DNA of 64,000 nucleotides from Photobacterium sp. GB-56 (lineage in GTDB: Bacteria; Pseudomonadota; Gammaproteobacteria; Enterobacterales; Vibrionaceae), in assembly GCF_003026105.1 (NCBI RefSeq), contig NZ_PYNW01000007.1, positions 62,001 to 126,000 on the forward strand, read 5' to 3'. The notes beneath the pieces were generated by a model, which worked only from the letters and a program-made list of their open reading frames with translations, was not told where the DNA came from and did no database searches. Every line of letters starts with the position of its first letter. The stretch's first letter is position 1. This document shows, piece after piece, positions 6,822-14,549 of this stretch. Position numbers and translations under genes: made by a program.

Positions 6822-8453
6822 ATGAGCCGACGAAAACTGGAACTATATGAAAATATATTTAATCGTGTCGGTCCTGGTAAAAGCAAGGTCACTATTGTAG
6901 AGATCGCCGCTTACCTTCATTGCAGTGAGCGTCATGCGAGAACCTTATTAAATCAAATGACAACATTAGGTTGGTTAACCTGGTCTCCGACTGTGGGGCG
7001 AGGTAATAAAGGGATCCTCAATTGTTTACAGGAACCGATACAGGCGTGCCACAAAGAGATTGATAAAGCGAATGACAACAGCAATCTCGATTTGGTTTAT
7101 AAGCTGGTAGGGTTTAATGGACGAGATACCGCCGCTGGCTTATGGCAATATTTATCACAAGCGGTGACAGAGAAACACAACACGATCCTGGCGCCTTTTC
7201 ATCGTTGTATGAAAACGTTACATCCCCATTTTATTACCGAGCGTACTGAGCGCCACTTTATCTCTGAGGTTTACCAAACGTTAGTTGAAGATAAAGCGAA
7301 TAAGCTGACAGGTAATCTTGCTCATTTTTGGGAAAGTAATAGCAATCATACCGTTTGGACTTTCTATCTTCGGCCTGAAACCCTGTTTCATGATTTATCT
7401 GTTCTGACGGCAGATGATGTTGTTGCAAGTTTTAAAGGGCTTATCCATTCAGCGCAATGGCAACGATTGTATGATCATATCGAAAAGGTTATTGCTGTTT
7501 CTTTTGATGTGGTTGAAATTCATTTATCTACCCCAGATCCTCTTTTTATTAAATTACTGTGTCGTGCTGAAACCGCGATCATGCCAAAACAGTTCGTATT
7601 TGCTAATGAATCACATTTTAGAGCCATTGGCTCGGGACCTTTCTTGTTAGCCGTAAATTCGAACAAACTATTACGCTTGCAACGCTTTTCACAATATAAC
7701 CGTACATCAGCATTAATTGAGAAAATTGAATTTTGGATCCACGAGAGTTGGGCAGAAAGAAAGAAGTGTTATCAGAACTTTTTCTTTTTAAATGACAGTT
7801 TAAACGTGTATGAGACGGCCTGTGATTATGTCGGATCGTTTTATTGCTTGATTACAAATAAGCAATTACAAACGCAAGACGTTAAACAAAATCTAGCAGC
7901 GGCATTGTTAGGCGATCATAATCAAGCCGGTAAAAAATACCCTGTTTATACGATAAGTCATGAGAATAATCGAGAATGTCGAGAGTATTCAAAACAGTTA
8001 ATGTCCTATTTTGATAAGCCTGAAATATTGCAGACGAAAGAAGTAAAGTTTGGTCAGTTTCTTGATGGCGTTGATGTGTCGATTTTAGGAATACGAAAGG
8101 AAGATAATAAGTACACCAGTTGGTTTGCTTTTTTAACGTTATATCCGCACTGGCCATCGGTATTGACCTTTACCCAGCAAGATTATTTACACCAGCAGAT
8201 CGCTGCGATCCGTATTGAAGAGGATGTGTTACGTCAACAAGCACTGATTAGTCACGTAATGACGTGGTTAGAGCAACAGCATATTTTATTTGAAATAAAG
8301 CGTGAAGGATTAACCCTCTCGGTACCAGAGCAAATACGAGGTGTGGAGATCAATGCCAATGGGTGGTGCGATTTCTCTAAGCTTTGGATCAAACCCATGA
8401 AAGTGAAATCGGATGTCACTGCGTCAATGGAAAGTCTGATTGCTAAATATTAA
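6822..8453 (+). CDS. SgrR-like transcriptional regulator (wHTH plus solute-binding domain)
   Basis: 543 residues. The N-terminal SgrR_N-type winged helix domain (residues 1-110) contains VTIVEIAAYLHCSERHARTLLNQM followed by LGWLTWSPTVGRGNKGIL, the hallmark of SgrR. Residues from about 115 resemble the SBP_bac_5 periplasmic peptide/sugar-binding fold, here used as a cytoplasmic ligand sensor (TLHPHFITERTERHFISEVY, LTADDVVASF). E. coli SgrR activates the glucose-phosphate-stress sRNA sgrS. Because several paralogs with this layout exist in vibrios, I assign only the family. It probably forms an operon with the 68-residue protein just upstream. Confidence 0.85.
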   Translation: MSRRKLELYENIFNRVGPGKSKVTIVEIAAYLHCSERHARTLLNQMTTLGWLTWSPTVGRGNKGILNCLQEPIQACHKEIDKANDNSNLDLVYKLVGFNGRDTAAGLWQYLSQAVTEKHNTILAPFHRCMKTLHPHFITERTERHFISEVYQTLVEDKANKLTGNLAHFWESNSNHTVWTFYLRPETLFHDLSVLTADDVVASFKGLIHSAQWQRLYDHIEKVIAVSFDVVEIHLSTPDPLFIKLLCRAETAIMPKQFVFANESHFRAIGSGPFLLAVNSNKLLRLQRFSQYNRTSALIEKIEFWIHESWAERKKCYQNFFFLNDSLNVYETACDYVGSFYCLITNKQLQTQDVKQNLAAALLGDHNQAGKKYPVYTISHENNRECREYSKQLMSYFDKPEILQTKEVKFGQFLDGVDVSILGIRKEDNKYTSWFAFLTLYPHWPSVLTFTQQDYLHQQIAAIRIEEDVLRQQALISHVMTWLEQQHILFEIKREGLTLSVPEQIRGVEINANGWCDFSKLWIKPMKVKSDVTASMESLIAKY

Positions 8454-8493
8454 TCAACGAGTTATTGAGTAATCAATACATCATTATTTCTTC

Positions 8494-8524
8494 TTGACCT
8501 CAAGTTTACTTGAGGAATTAGAGT
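8494..8524 (+). promoter_or_regulatory. SoxR-box promoter of the VOC gene
   Basis: -35 TTGACC (8494-8499) and -10-like TAGAGT (8519-8524) are separated by 19 bp. The spacer is centred on the 18-bp palindrome CCTCAAGTTTACTTGAGG (8498-8515). This differs by one base from the E. coli soxS SoxR box as I recall it, and the 19-bp spacer is the MerR-family signature. The downstream ATG is at 8558. Confidence 0.85.
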
Positions 8525-8557
8525 GCTTACATATTTTCAAAAAAGAAGGAAAAAACA

Positions 8558-8986
8558 ATGAAAGGATATGTAGAGCACATCAATATAAAAGTATCTCAGC
8601 CAGAAAAAACGATTCATTTTTTATTAACAGCGTTACCTGAATGGACGATTCGCGGGGAAGGGAAAATTGATAACTGGTTTGGTCAACCAATGCATTGGTA
8701 TCACATTGGCGATCAAGAGAGCTATGTGGCGATAGGATCTGGGGGGGAAGGTCAGGTGCCTGATTGGCAGGGAAATGCATCAGGCATTAAGCATGTTGGT
8801 ATTGTGGTTGAACGTATTGATGATGCGGTTGCAAAGCTGAAAAGTGCCGGTTATGAAGTGGATCATTGGAGTGCAGAGCATCCCTATCGTCGCAGTGCTT
8901 ATTTTATCGATGATAACAATTTAGAGATCGAGTTTATTGAATATTTGACCGATGATCGTGCACTTAGAAACGATTACAGCCAATAA
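8558..8986 (+). CDS. VOC (glyoxalase/bleomycin-resistance fold) protein, SoxR target
   Basis: 142 residues with the vicinal-oxygen-chelate fold: two beta-alpha-beta-beta-beta units, the first starting YVEHINIKVSQPEKTIHFLL and the second SGIKHVGIVVERIDDAVAKLKSAGY. Candidate metal ligands are His8 (VEHIN), His77 (IKHVG) and Glu127 (LEIEFIEY), the usual VOC pattern. A good ribosome site (AAGAAGGA) precedes the ATG. A canonical SoxR box lies in the promoter, so induction by redox-cycling compounds is expected. Related proteins detoxify electrophiles or bind antibiotics, but the substrate is not readable. It is transcribed convergently with the PhzF-like gene, with a shared terminator. Confidence 0.9.
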   Translation: MKGYVEHINIKVSQPEKTIHFLLTALPEWTIRGEGKIDNWFGQPMHWYHIGDQESYVAIGSGGEGQVPDWQGNASGIKHVGIVVERIDDAVAKLKSAGYEVDHWSAEHPYRRSAYFIDDNNLEIEFIEYLTDDRALRNDYSQ

Positions 8987-9008
8987 TGGCGAAATGAAAT
9001 AAGACAAG

Positions 9009-9032
9009 AAAGGAGAGCGCCTGCTCTCCTTT
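9009..9032. terminator. Bidirectional intrinsic terminator
   Basis: Perfect AAAGGAGAGC/GCTCTCCTTT stem with a four-base loop, lying between the convergent VOC and PhzF-like genes. Confidence 0.85.
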
Positions 9033-9050
9033 ATAGATTGAATACAAGCG

Positions 9051-9836
9051 CTATAAGTATACCTTTCCACGCAGATATAAAACCGCTGATCCGGCAATAA
9101 TAATGCGATCATTATCGATCATTTTACACTGTAAAACCCCACCTCGTTGTGAGGCTTGGTAAGCGGTTAATTCTCGTTTACCAAGCTGTTTAGCCCAATA
9201 TGGCGCTAAAGCTGTGTGGATTGAACCTGTCACTGGATCTTCATAACCGCCATTGGCTGGCCAGAAATAACGAGACACAAAATCGTATTGTGTCGATTGT
9301 GCAGTGACAACGATATCGTGAGGGGCGAGCTGTTTAAGCTGCTCTGCATCGCAAACCACATTTTGTACTGCTTGTTCATTGGGTAAAACAGCAATATAGG
9401 CCTGGCGATTTTTTAGCACCTTGGTGGGCGTAATAGATAATCCCTTGAGTAAGGCGGCTGGTGGTTCAACGTCTTCACCAGGTTGGCAAGGGAAGTTCAT
9501 TTCAATATTGCCATTTGGGGCTTGTTTTACTGTCAGTGTGCCAACTTGCTCTGTGGTAAAAGTGATCTCGCCTTTAAGCTGGTAAAACTGATACAGAACA
9601 AAAGCAGAGGCAAGCGTTGCATGACCACAAAAGTCAATTTCAGTCAGAGGAGAAAACCAACGGATCGCATAAGTATTATCGCCCGTTGGTTTAATAAACG
9701 CCGTTTCAGACAGGTTATTTTCAGCAGCAATACGCTGCATTAATGAGACGTCTGGAAAAGTGGCAACGGGCATGATTGCCGCAGAATTGCCTTTGAAATG
9801 TTGGTCGGTAAAAGTATCGACAACGAAAATATCCAT
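9051..9836 (-). CDS. PhzF family isomerase/epimerase
   Basis: 261 residues, normal PhzF length. It opens MDIFVVDTFTDQHFKGNSAAIMPV, contains NNLSETAFI with the family's catalytic Glu (about residue 45), then RWFSPLTEIDFCGHATLASAFVL. The second half carries VSRYFWPANGGYEDPVTGSIHTALAPYWA, the DPVTGSA-like motif of the family. PhzF-type enzymes catalyse proton-shift isomerisations; the phenazine enzyme is only one member. No other phenazine genes are nearby, so a phenazine role should not be inferred. It stands alone, downstream of the marR operon and convergent with the VOC gene. Confidence 0.9.
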   Translation of the reverse strand: MDIFVVDTFTDQHFKGNSAAIMPVATFPDVSLMQRIAAENNLSETAFIKPTGDNTYAIRWFSPLTEIDFCGHATLASAFVLYQFYQLKGEITFTTEQVGTLTVKQAPNGNIEMNFPCQPGEDVEPPAALLKGLSITPTKVLKNRQAYIAVLPNEQAVQNVVCDAEQLKQLAPHDIVVTAQSTQYDFVSRYFWPANGGYEDPVTGSIHTALAPYWAKQLGKRELTAYQASQRGGVLQCKMIDNDRIIIAGSAVLYLRGKVYL

Positions 9837-9859
9837 ATCGTGTTTATCCTGCGTGTGCG

Positions 9860-10318
9860 TTAAGAATTGACCAGTATGTCTTGTCGGATCAATTTTTTGT
9901 TAATTTTAAATAAAAGTTCGCGTTCTTCATTTGTGAGTGGCGCAAAGAAGTCTTGATTGAGATTAGCAATACATACGGTGGCTTTTTGCTCGATATCTTT
10001 ACCTTTATCAGTAATCACAAGATAGCGGGCTTTTTTGTTTTGCTCTGATTTATGCACGGTGATTAAGTCACGTTTAATACAGTTATCGATTAAACGTTTA
10101 GTCACTGAACGTTCACGGTGTAGTGCATCGGAGACAGCTTGCTGCGGCACTTCGCCCAAATAACTGAGCACGCGTAGTGCACCTAACATTTCTAACGTAA
10201 TATCAAATTCCGTCGCCAAGGCTGAATTGGCAATACTACGAAATTGCTTGTAGGCTAATCCCATCGTAAAAGAGACACTCTCATTAAGAGAAGGGATATC
10301 AGTGTAGTTCTGTGACAT
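9860..10318 (-). CDS. MarR family transcriptional regulator
   Basis: 152 residues with the MarR winged helix-turn-helix: LEMLGALRVLSYLGEVPQQAVSDALHRERSVTKRLIDNCIKRDLI, then the wing VHKSEQNKKARYLVITDKG. It is the last gene of a three-gene minus-strand unit with a DUF2955 membrane protein and an HlyD-type adaptor, and its start overlaps the end of the membrane protein gene by 20 bp. MarR proteins usually repress the operon they sit in and release DNA on binding a phenolic or lipophilic ligand. Two inverted repeats upstream of hlyD (12381-12437) are candidate operators. Confidence 0.9.
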   Translation of the reverse strand: MSQNYTDIPSLNESVSFTMGLAYKQFRSIANSALATEFDITLEMLGALRVLSYLGEVPQQAVSDALHRERSVTKRLIDNCIKRDLITVHKSEQNKKARYLVITDKGKDIEQKATVCIANLNQDFFAPLTNEERELLFKINKKLIRQDILVNS

Positions 10319-11294
10319 GACGTTTCTTCGCCGTAGTAATGAAATAAAACAGAGCCAATATACCTAAAGTACAGCTAAGTTCCCATCCTCGAAGGAAAGT
10401 ACTACTTAATCCTAACTCACTGTTGGTCATATAAAGTTGGATCGGTAGCATGGTTGCGAGCAAAATATCGGGATGTAACTCTTGGTGTGGCCCTTCATCG
10501 GTATAAATTTTGTGACTGATCATGTAAATCAGTACAAATAACCCCAAACCATAAACAATAATATTACTTTGATAACCAGCGATAAGTAACATAAATATCG
10601 CCGCAATAGCACACCCGCCGACTTGCGTAATAAAACGAGATTTAACGATTTTTAAATAGGCTTCTCGACTGGTTTGAGTTGCTGCTGCAATGACTGGCAC
10701 CATACAAAATGCGCCAGAAATTAGATTTACAATCATTAAAAAACCCAGTCCTAAACCAATCAAACTCACTGATATCAAGCGTTGTTGAGCGGTGACAGGG
10801 GTTGTTTTCGGTTTGAAAAAGCCCGATTTTGGTTTCGGTGGTAGTAGCCAAAAAAACAGCTTAGTTACACAGATACTAACCACAATCGCTAACCCCACTT
10901 CGTGTAAACGTTGCGGCATATCCATATTGGTGTGTAGCGCAAAAACAATATTTAAAATCCAGTTAATTGTCGGCATAAACAATGCGCCCACTTTAGCGGG
11001 AGAATCTGCCCTTTTTCTTAGTTGGTCGAACAGTACGATACTGATCGTCCAAATAATAAAAGGGTGATCACTAAAAACTTCAGACACGAAAACCGCACTG
11101 TAAGCAGAGAGCAATACCAAAGCGAACGTTTTGCTTAATCCTTTCCAACTGTAGTCTTTTACTTTCGTTGCGATGATGATCGGAAATAAAGCAAAGTAAA
11201 CATGTGAATTTACATGGAAAAGCTTTCCGAACATCATACAAATACACACAATTAAGCTAGTGCGTAGTGCATCTGTACTGATTAACTGTTTCAT
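10299..11294 (-). CDS. DUF2955-type inner-membrane protein (FUSC-like efflux component)
   Basis: 331 residues with about ten hydrophobic segments, mostly in pairs and separated by short loops (for example LIVCICMMFGKLFHVNSHVYFALFPIIIA at the N-terminus and GLGLGFLMIVNLISGAFCMVPVIAAA in the middle). The pattern matches DUF2955, a family related to the aromatic-acid exporter/FUSC membrane proteins and habitually encoded beside an HlyD-type periplasmic adaptor, as here (24 bp after hlyD). Together the two would export a small, probably aromatic or lipophilic compound. No outer-membrane channel gene is present, so TolC would have to be recruited. Family assignment is from memory of the arrangement and topology. 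Confidence 0.75.
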   Translation of the reverse strand: MKQLISTDALRTSLIVCICMMFGKLFHVNSHVYFALFPIIIATKVKDYSWKGLSKTFALVLLSAYSAVFVSEVFSDHPFIIWTISIVLFDQLRKRADSPAKVGALFMPTINWILNIVFALHTNMDMPQRLHEVGLAIVVSICVTKLFFWLLPPKPKSGFFKPKTTPVTAQQRLISVSLIGLGLGFLMIVNLISGAFCMVPVIAAATQTSREAYLKIVKSRFITQVGGCAIAAIFMLLIAGYQSNIIVYGLGLFVLIYMISHKIYTDEGPHQELHPDILLATMLPIQLYMTNSELGLSSTFLRGWELSCTLGILALFYFITTAKKRHVTELH

Positions 11295-11317
11295 ACTTTA
11301 CTCACCTGAGTTGCTTC

Positions 11318-12370
11318 TTAGTAGATGTAGCGGAATAGGGCGATGAGATGGATCCAAGCATTGCTAAGCACATCTAAAATAGGATTACCATTAAGCACAA
11401 TGACACTTGCGCGAGAGCCTGAAATCACATCTTGCTGTGGTACGTTGACGGCAATGCGAGTACGGATTTTTTGTTGTTCGCGGATCCAACGTGTGTCATT
11501 AGTAACGGTTGATAGTTGTGTCAATGGATTGCTCGCATCAAAAATAGCACGATCTTGATTTTCGATTTCGCCTTTAAATACTCGACCAGGTTGAGAATCA
11601 AAACTGATCAATACATGATTTTTAGGTTGTAAATGGGCAATGCCTTTTTCGTTAAAGTCCGCACTTAGCCAACTGTTTTTTGCATTCACAAGAAAAAGGA
11701 TCGGGGTACCTTTATTAACATAAGTCCCTGCATCTAATTGTAAATTGCTCACAGTGCCAGCTGTCTGTGCAACAACTGTAGTATTGGATAAATCCCATTC
11801 AGCGCGTGCTAATTTTGCTTGTGCGAGTTCAACGGCTGCGGTGTTTTCCTTACCTGATAGTGTCGCTTTGATTTTTAGCACATCAGCTTGTGCGGCAGAA
11901 ATAGCACTTTTAGCGACATCAGCAGTACTGATCGCATCATCAAGCTCTTGTTGGGTCGTTAACCCTTTACGGCTTAATGCTTGGTAGCGATCCAATTTAA
12001 TTTGCGCATTTTTCCACAATGTTTTTTTCTGTAGTACCACTTGCTGTGCAGCGACGAGTTGCTGCCATGTTCCTATATTGGCTTCTTTTGCTTGTTGCAA
12101 TTCGGCTTGTGCTTGATCGACTGCAATTTGATAAGGCTTTGGATCAATAGAAAATAAAGGTTGGTTAGCATTAACGTGTTGACCGTTACTGATATAAACA
12201 TGGGTGATATTTCCTGATACTTCAGGAGCAATGTTCACCACTGATTTATAGAAAGTGGCTTGTGTGGTAAATGGCGACACATTATCAGCCATTAAAAGGA
12301 AAGCTGATAATGATAAAGCGAAGCCGATTACGGTATATAAGAGAATAGAGTAAATGTTCGTTTTCATCAC
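11318..12370 (-). CDS. HlyD/EmrA-type membrane fusion protein
   Basis: 350 residues. One N-terminal membrane anchor (residues about 5-27, IYSILLYTVIGFALSLSAFLLMA). The first lipoyl half follows (VVNIAPEVSGNITHVYISNGQHVNANQPLFSIDPKPYQIAVDQAQAEL). Next comes a long coiled-coil hairpin (about residues 80-185), the second lipoyl half (NTTVVAQTAGTVSNLQLDAGTYVNKGTPILFLV) and a beta-barrel domain. This is the adaptor that bridges an inner-membrane pump to an outer-membrane channel. It is the first gene of the hlyD-DUF2955-marR unit; Met2 is an equally good start. Two inverted repeats immediately upstream suggest control by the operon's own MarR protein. Confidence 0.9.
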   Translation of the reverse strand: MMKTNIYSILLYTVIGFALSLSAFLLMADNVSPFTTQATFYKSVVNIAPEVSGNITHVYISNGQHVNANQPLFSIDPKPYQIAVDQAQAELQQAKEANIGTWQQLVAAQQVVLQKKTLWKNAQIKLDRYQALSRKGLTTQQELDDAISTADVAKSAISAAQADVLKIKATLSGKENTAAVELAQAKLARAEWDLSNTTVVAQTAGTVSNLQLDAGTYVNKGTPILFLVNAKNSWLSADFNEKGIAHLQPKNHVLISFDSQPGRVFKGEIENQDRAIFDASNPLTQLSTVTNDTRWIREQQKIRTRIAVNVPQQDVISGSRASVIVLNGNPILDVLSNAWIHLIALFRYIY

Positions 12371-12380
12371 TTTTGTTACC

Positions 12381-12437
12381 TATACAACAAAACTATGAGG
12401 CGATTGTATACTTAGTAATGTTGTATGTGCAACATTA
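12381..12437. promoter_or_regulatory. Two inverted repeats, candidate MarR operators
   Basis: TATACAA (12381-12387) with TTGTATA (12404-12410), and TAATGTTG (12416-12423) with CAACATTA (12430-12437). Both are perfect. They lie 11-67 bp upstream of the hlyD start, where an autoregulatory MarR operator would be expected. Confidence 0.5.
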
Positions 12438-12796
12438 ATTAGTGTTATTTATTTTAGTGATGGTGTTGAAAGAGGAGTTTTTGAGTGTGGGGGCGTAATA
12501 AATAGGATTCTAGCTACTATATTTAATTGGGTAATTTGTTTTATAAATAGGACGTTAATAGCGTTTGAGTTTATTTTTGCATTTTTTTCTATATGTGAAT
12601 TTGCCTAATTGGCGTTTATCTACCATATTTAACTTAACCTGTATTGAGATAGTTACTCGAGCTTACGGAGGATTGGAGCTGTTTTTAAAGACTCACGGAT
12701 ACAGGTATCAGTGATTATTAATAGACCTCTTAGACCCGTTATTGGTAGTCACTCAGTTGCATCGCGCAACATGTGAAAAGTAGACAAAGTAATACA

Positions 12797-12878
12797 TGTA
12801 AGAGCAACAAAGTAACACCGTAAAAATTACACACGTAAAAGCTACATACGTAAAAGCTACACATGTAAAAGCTTCTAA
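12797..12878. repeat. 15-bp tandem repeat
   Basis: Four head-to-tail units starting at 12819, 12834, 12849 and 12864, with the pattern (C/T)GTAAAAGCTACA(C/T)A, plus a diverged unit near 12797. The unit length is a multiple of three and one frame reads VKAT repeatedly, but no start codon precedes it, so it is treated as non-coding. Confidence 0.8.
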
Positions 12879-12899
12879 GTGACTACTTAGTTGTTAACA

Positions 12900-13076
12900 A
12901 TTTGGTAAGTGACACCTTTTAAAAATTTGCTTCTTCGCCAATATATAGCGGTCCGCACAAATATTGTGGGACACGGCAAGCTCAACGTAATGAGTGGCGA
13001 AGCGTAACAATATTGGTGTGCCGAGTAAGTACACTAATAGCAACACCAAGCCGCACTGCAATAGTGCGGCTTTTTA
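12900..13076 (+). ncRNA. Candidate small RNA
   Basis: An intrinsic terminator on the plus strand (AGCCGCACT/AGTGCGGCT, loop GCAAT, then TTTTT, 13049-13075) stands in a region with no plus-strand gene upstream. The preceding 150 bases contain long-range complementarity: TTCGCCA near 12935 pairs with TGGCGAA near 12995, CCAATAT with ATATTGG, and there is a CACAA/TTGTG hairpin. The 5' end is a guess, and no known vibrio sRNA family was recognised. Confidence 0.45.
13049..13075 (+). terminator. Intrinsic terminator of the candidate sRNA
   Basis: A nine-base-pair perfect GC-rich stem with a five-base loop followed by a run of five T's on the plus strand. The minus-strand side has no U tract, so the direction is clear. 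Confidence 0.85.
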
Positions 13077-13231
13077 TGTTTAGCGACTTATTAATAATTC
13101 ATAAAATTACAATAATTATTAACTCTTCCTATTGAAAATTATAAGATATTGAAAATAAACTTAAAATAAATGTTATCCACAAATTCAGTGGGTAACTCTG
13201 AACTGTGGTTGTTTAAGGTGGTTGTTTTTTT

Positions 13232-13267
13232 GCCATTTAACATGACAATTTTAGTATGTTAAATGGC
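13232..13267. repeat. 12-bp perfect inverted repeat downstream of ribA
   Basis: GCCATTTAACAT (13232-13243) with ATGTTAAATGGC (13256-13267), loop of 12. It lies about 57 bp after the ribA stop, where the lux-rib operon should terminate. The adjoining T run (TTTTTTT) is on the plus strand before the stem, so the minus-strand transcript would end in A's, unlike an intrinsic terminator. Confidence 0.7.
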
Positions 13268-13324
13268 GTAATAGTTAGGAGCGAAATCTCGATGCGTATG
13301 GCGAGTAAAGGTAAGTGTGAATTG

Positions 13325-13921
13325 TCATAAAGATAAGTTGTGATGACCGTATAAGGCTTTTGCTTGTAAGTATTCTTGATTACCTTCTTTGATGTGTACT
13401 TGAGTCTTAATCACTTCTACTATCTGAATATTATGTTGAGATAAGTCTTTAACTTTTTTAGGATTATTGGTAATTAAGCGGACTTTGTTGATACCCAGTG
13501 CGTGTAATGCGTCGGCGGCTTCCTTGAAATCACGAAGATCATCATCAAAACCTAAATGGTTATTTGCTTCATAGGTATTCATGCCTTGGCTTTGTAATTG
13601 ATAAGCATCGAGTTTATTGTATAAACCAATCCCACGGCCTTCTTGACGTAGATACAAAAGAATCCCACCAGATTGGCGCATTTTTTCTATCGTTTCATTG
13701 AGCTGCTCACCACAATCACAGCGAGAAGAATGAAAAACATCACCGGTTAAGCATTCAGAGTGCAGACGAACTAAAGGAACGCTTGCCGCTGTATCTGCTT
13801 GTTTAAAAATAATTGCGACGTGTTCTTTACCTGAGTTAAAGCCATGAAATGACAATAATTCAGCAGGGATATCACTTCGTTGCCCTATTTTAAAAGGAAC
13901 TCGGGCTCTTACTGTGACCAT
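13325..13921 (-). CDS. ribA: GTP cyclohydrolase II
   Basis: 198 residues, the size of stand-alone RibA. The zinc site is visible: Cys57, Cys68 and Cys70 in [22 protein letters not shown]. It is followed by [26 protein letters not shown] with the catalytic Arg/Tyr region, and [14 protein letters not shown]. The enzyme opens GTP to the pyrimidine precursor of riboflavin. It is the last gene of the lux-rib operon, 98 bp after ribH. Its presence with ribE, ribB and ribH couples flavin and lumazine supply to light production. Confidence 0.97.
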   Translation of the reverse strand: MVTVRARVPFKIGQRSDIPAELLSFHGFNSGKEHVAIIFKQADTAASVPLVRLHSECLTGDVFHSSRCDCGEQLNETIEKMRQSGGILLYLRQEGRGIGLYNKLDAYQLQSQGMNTYEANNHLGFDDDLRDFKEAADALHALGINKVRLITNNPKKVKDLSQHNIQIVEVIKTQVHIKEGNQEYLQAKALYGHHNLSL

Positions 13922-14019
13922 AATATCCTCGTACTTCTATTTGAGTTAATTACTTTGGAAGGAAAATGGCTATGATTCAGTAGGTATAATAGCCATCATA
14001 ATGTGTGAAGATAAGGTAT

Positions 14020-14490
14020 CTAAGGTTCTATCTCTGCTAACACGTTGATCATTTCGAGTGCACTGAGGGCGGCTTCTGCACCTTTATTTCCCATTTTTGT
14101 TCCAGCACGTTCAATGGCTTGTTCGATGGAATCTACCGTAAGGACACCAAACGCGACTGGAATTTGATGTTCTAATGCAACTTGCGCTAAACCTTTATTG
14201 CATTCACCTGCAACATATTCAAAATGTGGAGTACCGCCACGAATCACAGAACCTAAAGCGATGATGGCATCATAACTACCTTGTTTCGCAAGTTGTTGAG
14301 CCAATAAAGGCAGCTCATAAGCCCCTGGACAATGTACAATGGTAATATTGGTTTCTTTAACAAGACCTTGGCGTTGTAGGGCATCTAATGCACCAGACAA
14401 TAGGTTGTCATTGATAAAACTATTAAAACGAGAAACGATGATGACAACATTTGCGTGGGGTGCTGTGATCGCACCTTCAATAATATTCAT
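14020..14490 (-). CDS. ribH: 6,7-dimethyl-8-ribityllumazine synthase
   Basis: 156 residues, typical length. Motifs: [13 protein letters not shown] near the N-terminus, [34 protein letters not shown] with the catalytic His, and [30 protein letters not shown]. It makes the lumazine that serves both as riboflavin precursor and as the chromophore of the lumazine protein encoded upstream of luxC, so its place in the light operon makes functional sense. It follows ribB with a 59-bp gap. Confidence 0.97.
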   Translation of the reverse strand: MNIIEGAITAPHANVVIIVSRFNSFINDNLLSGALDALQRQGLVKETNITIVHCPGAYELPLLAQQLAKQGSYDAIIALGSVIRGGTPHFEYVAGECNKGLAQVALEHQIPVAFGVLTVDSIEQAIERAGTKMGNKGAEAALSALEMINVLAEIEP

Positions 14491-14549
14491 GAAGCTTCCT
14501 AAGTGTATTTATAAAAACGAGCGATGAATCAATAACATTTGAGTGTTTA

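Larger units (their letters stand above)
12371..13324. other. 950-bp gene-free region between efflux operon and lux-rib operon
   Basis: No protein-coding gene is credible here. From left to right it holds the hlyD operator candidates, an AT-rich stretch, a 15-bp tandem repeat (12797-12878), a probable small RNA ending in a strong plus-strand terminator (13049-13075), a second AT-rich stretch, and a 12-bp inverted repeat downstream of ribA (13232-13267). Confidence 0.6.

Noticed and set aside
9051..9836. Phenazine biosynthesis
   Set aside because: A lone PhzF-family gene without phzA-E/G; PhzF-fold isomerases are common outside phenazine pathways.
12797..12878. Possible CRISPR array
   Set aside because: The units are directly abutting 15-mers without spacers, and no cas genes are in the window.
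12900..13076. FMN riboswitch or Qrr-type sRNA
   Set aside because: Neither the conserved FMN-aptamer blocks nor the Qrr core is recognisable, and the transcript direction is away from the rib genes.
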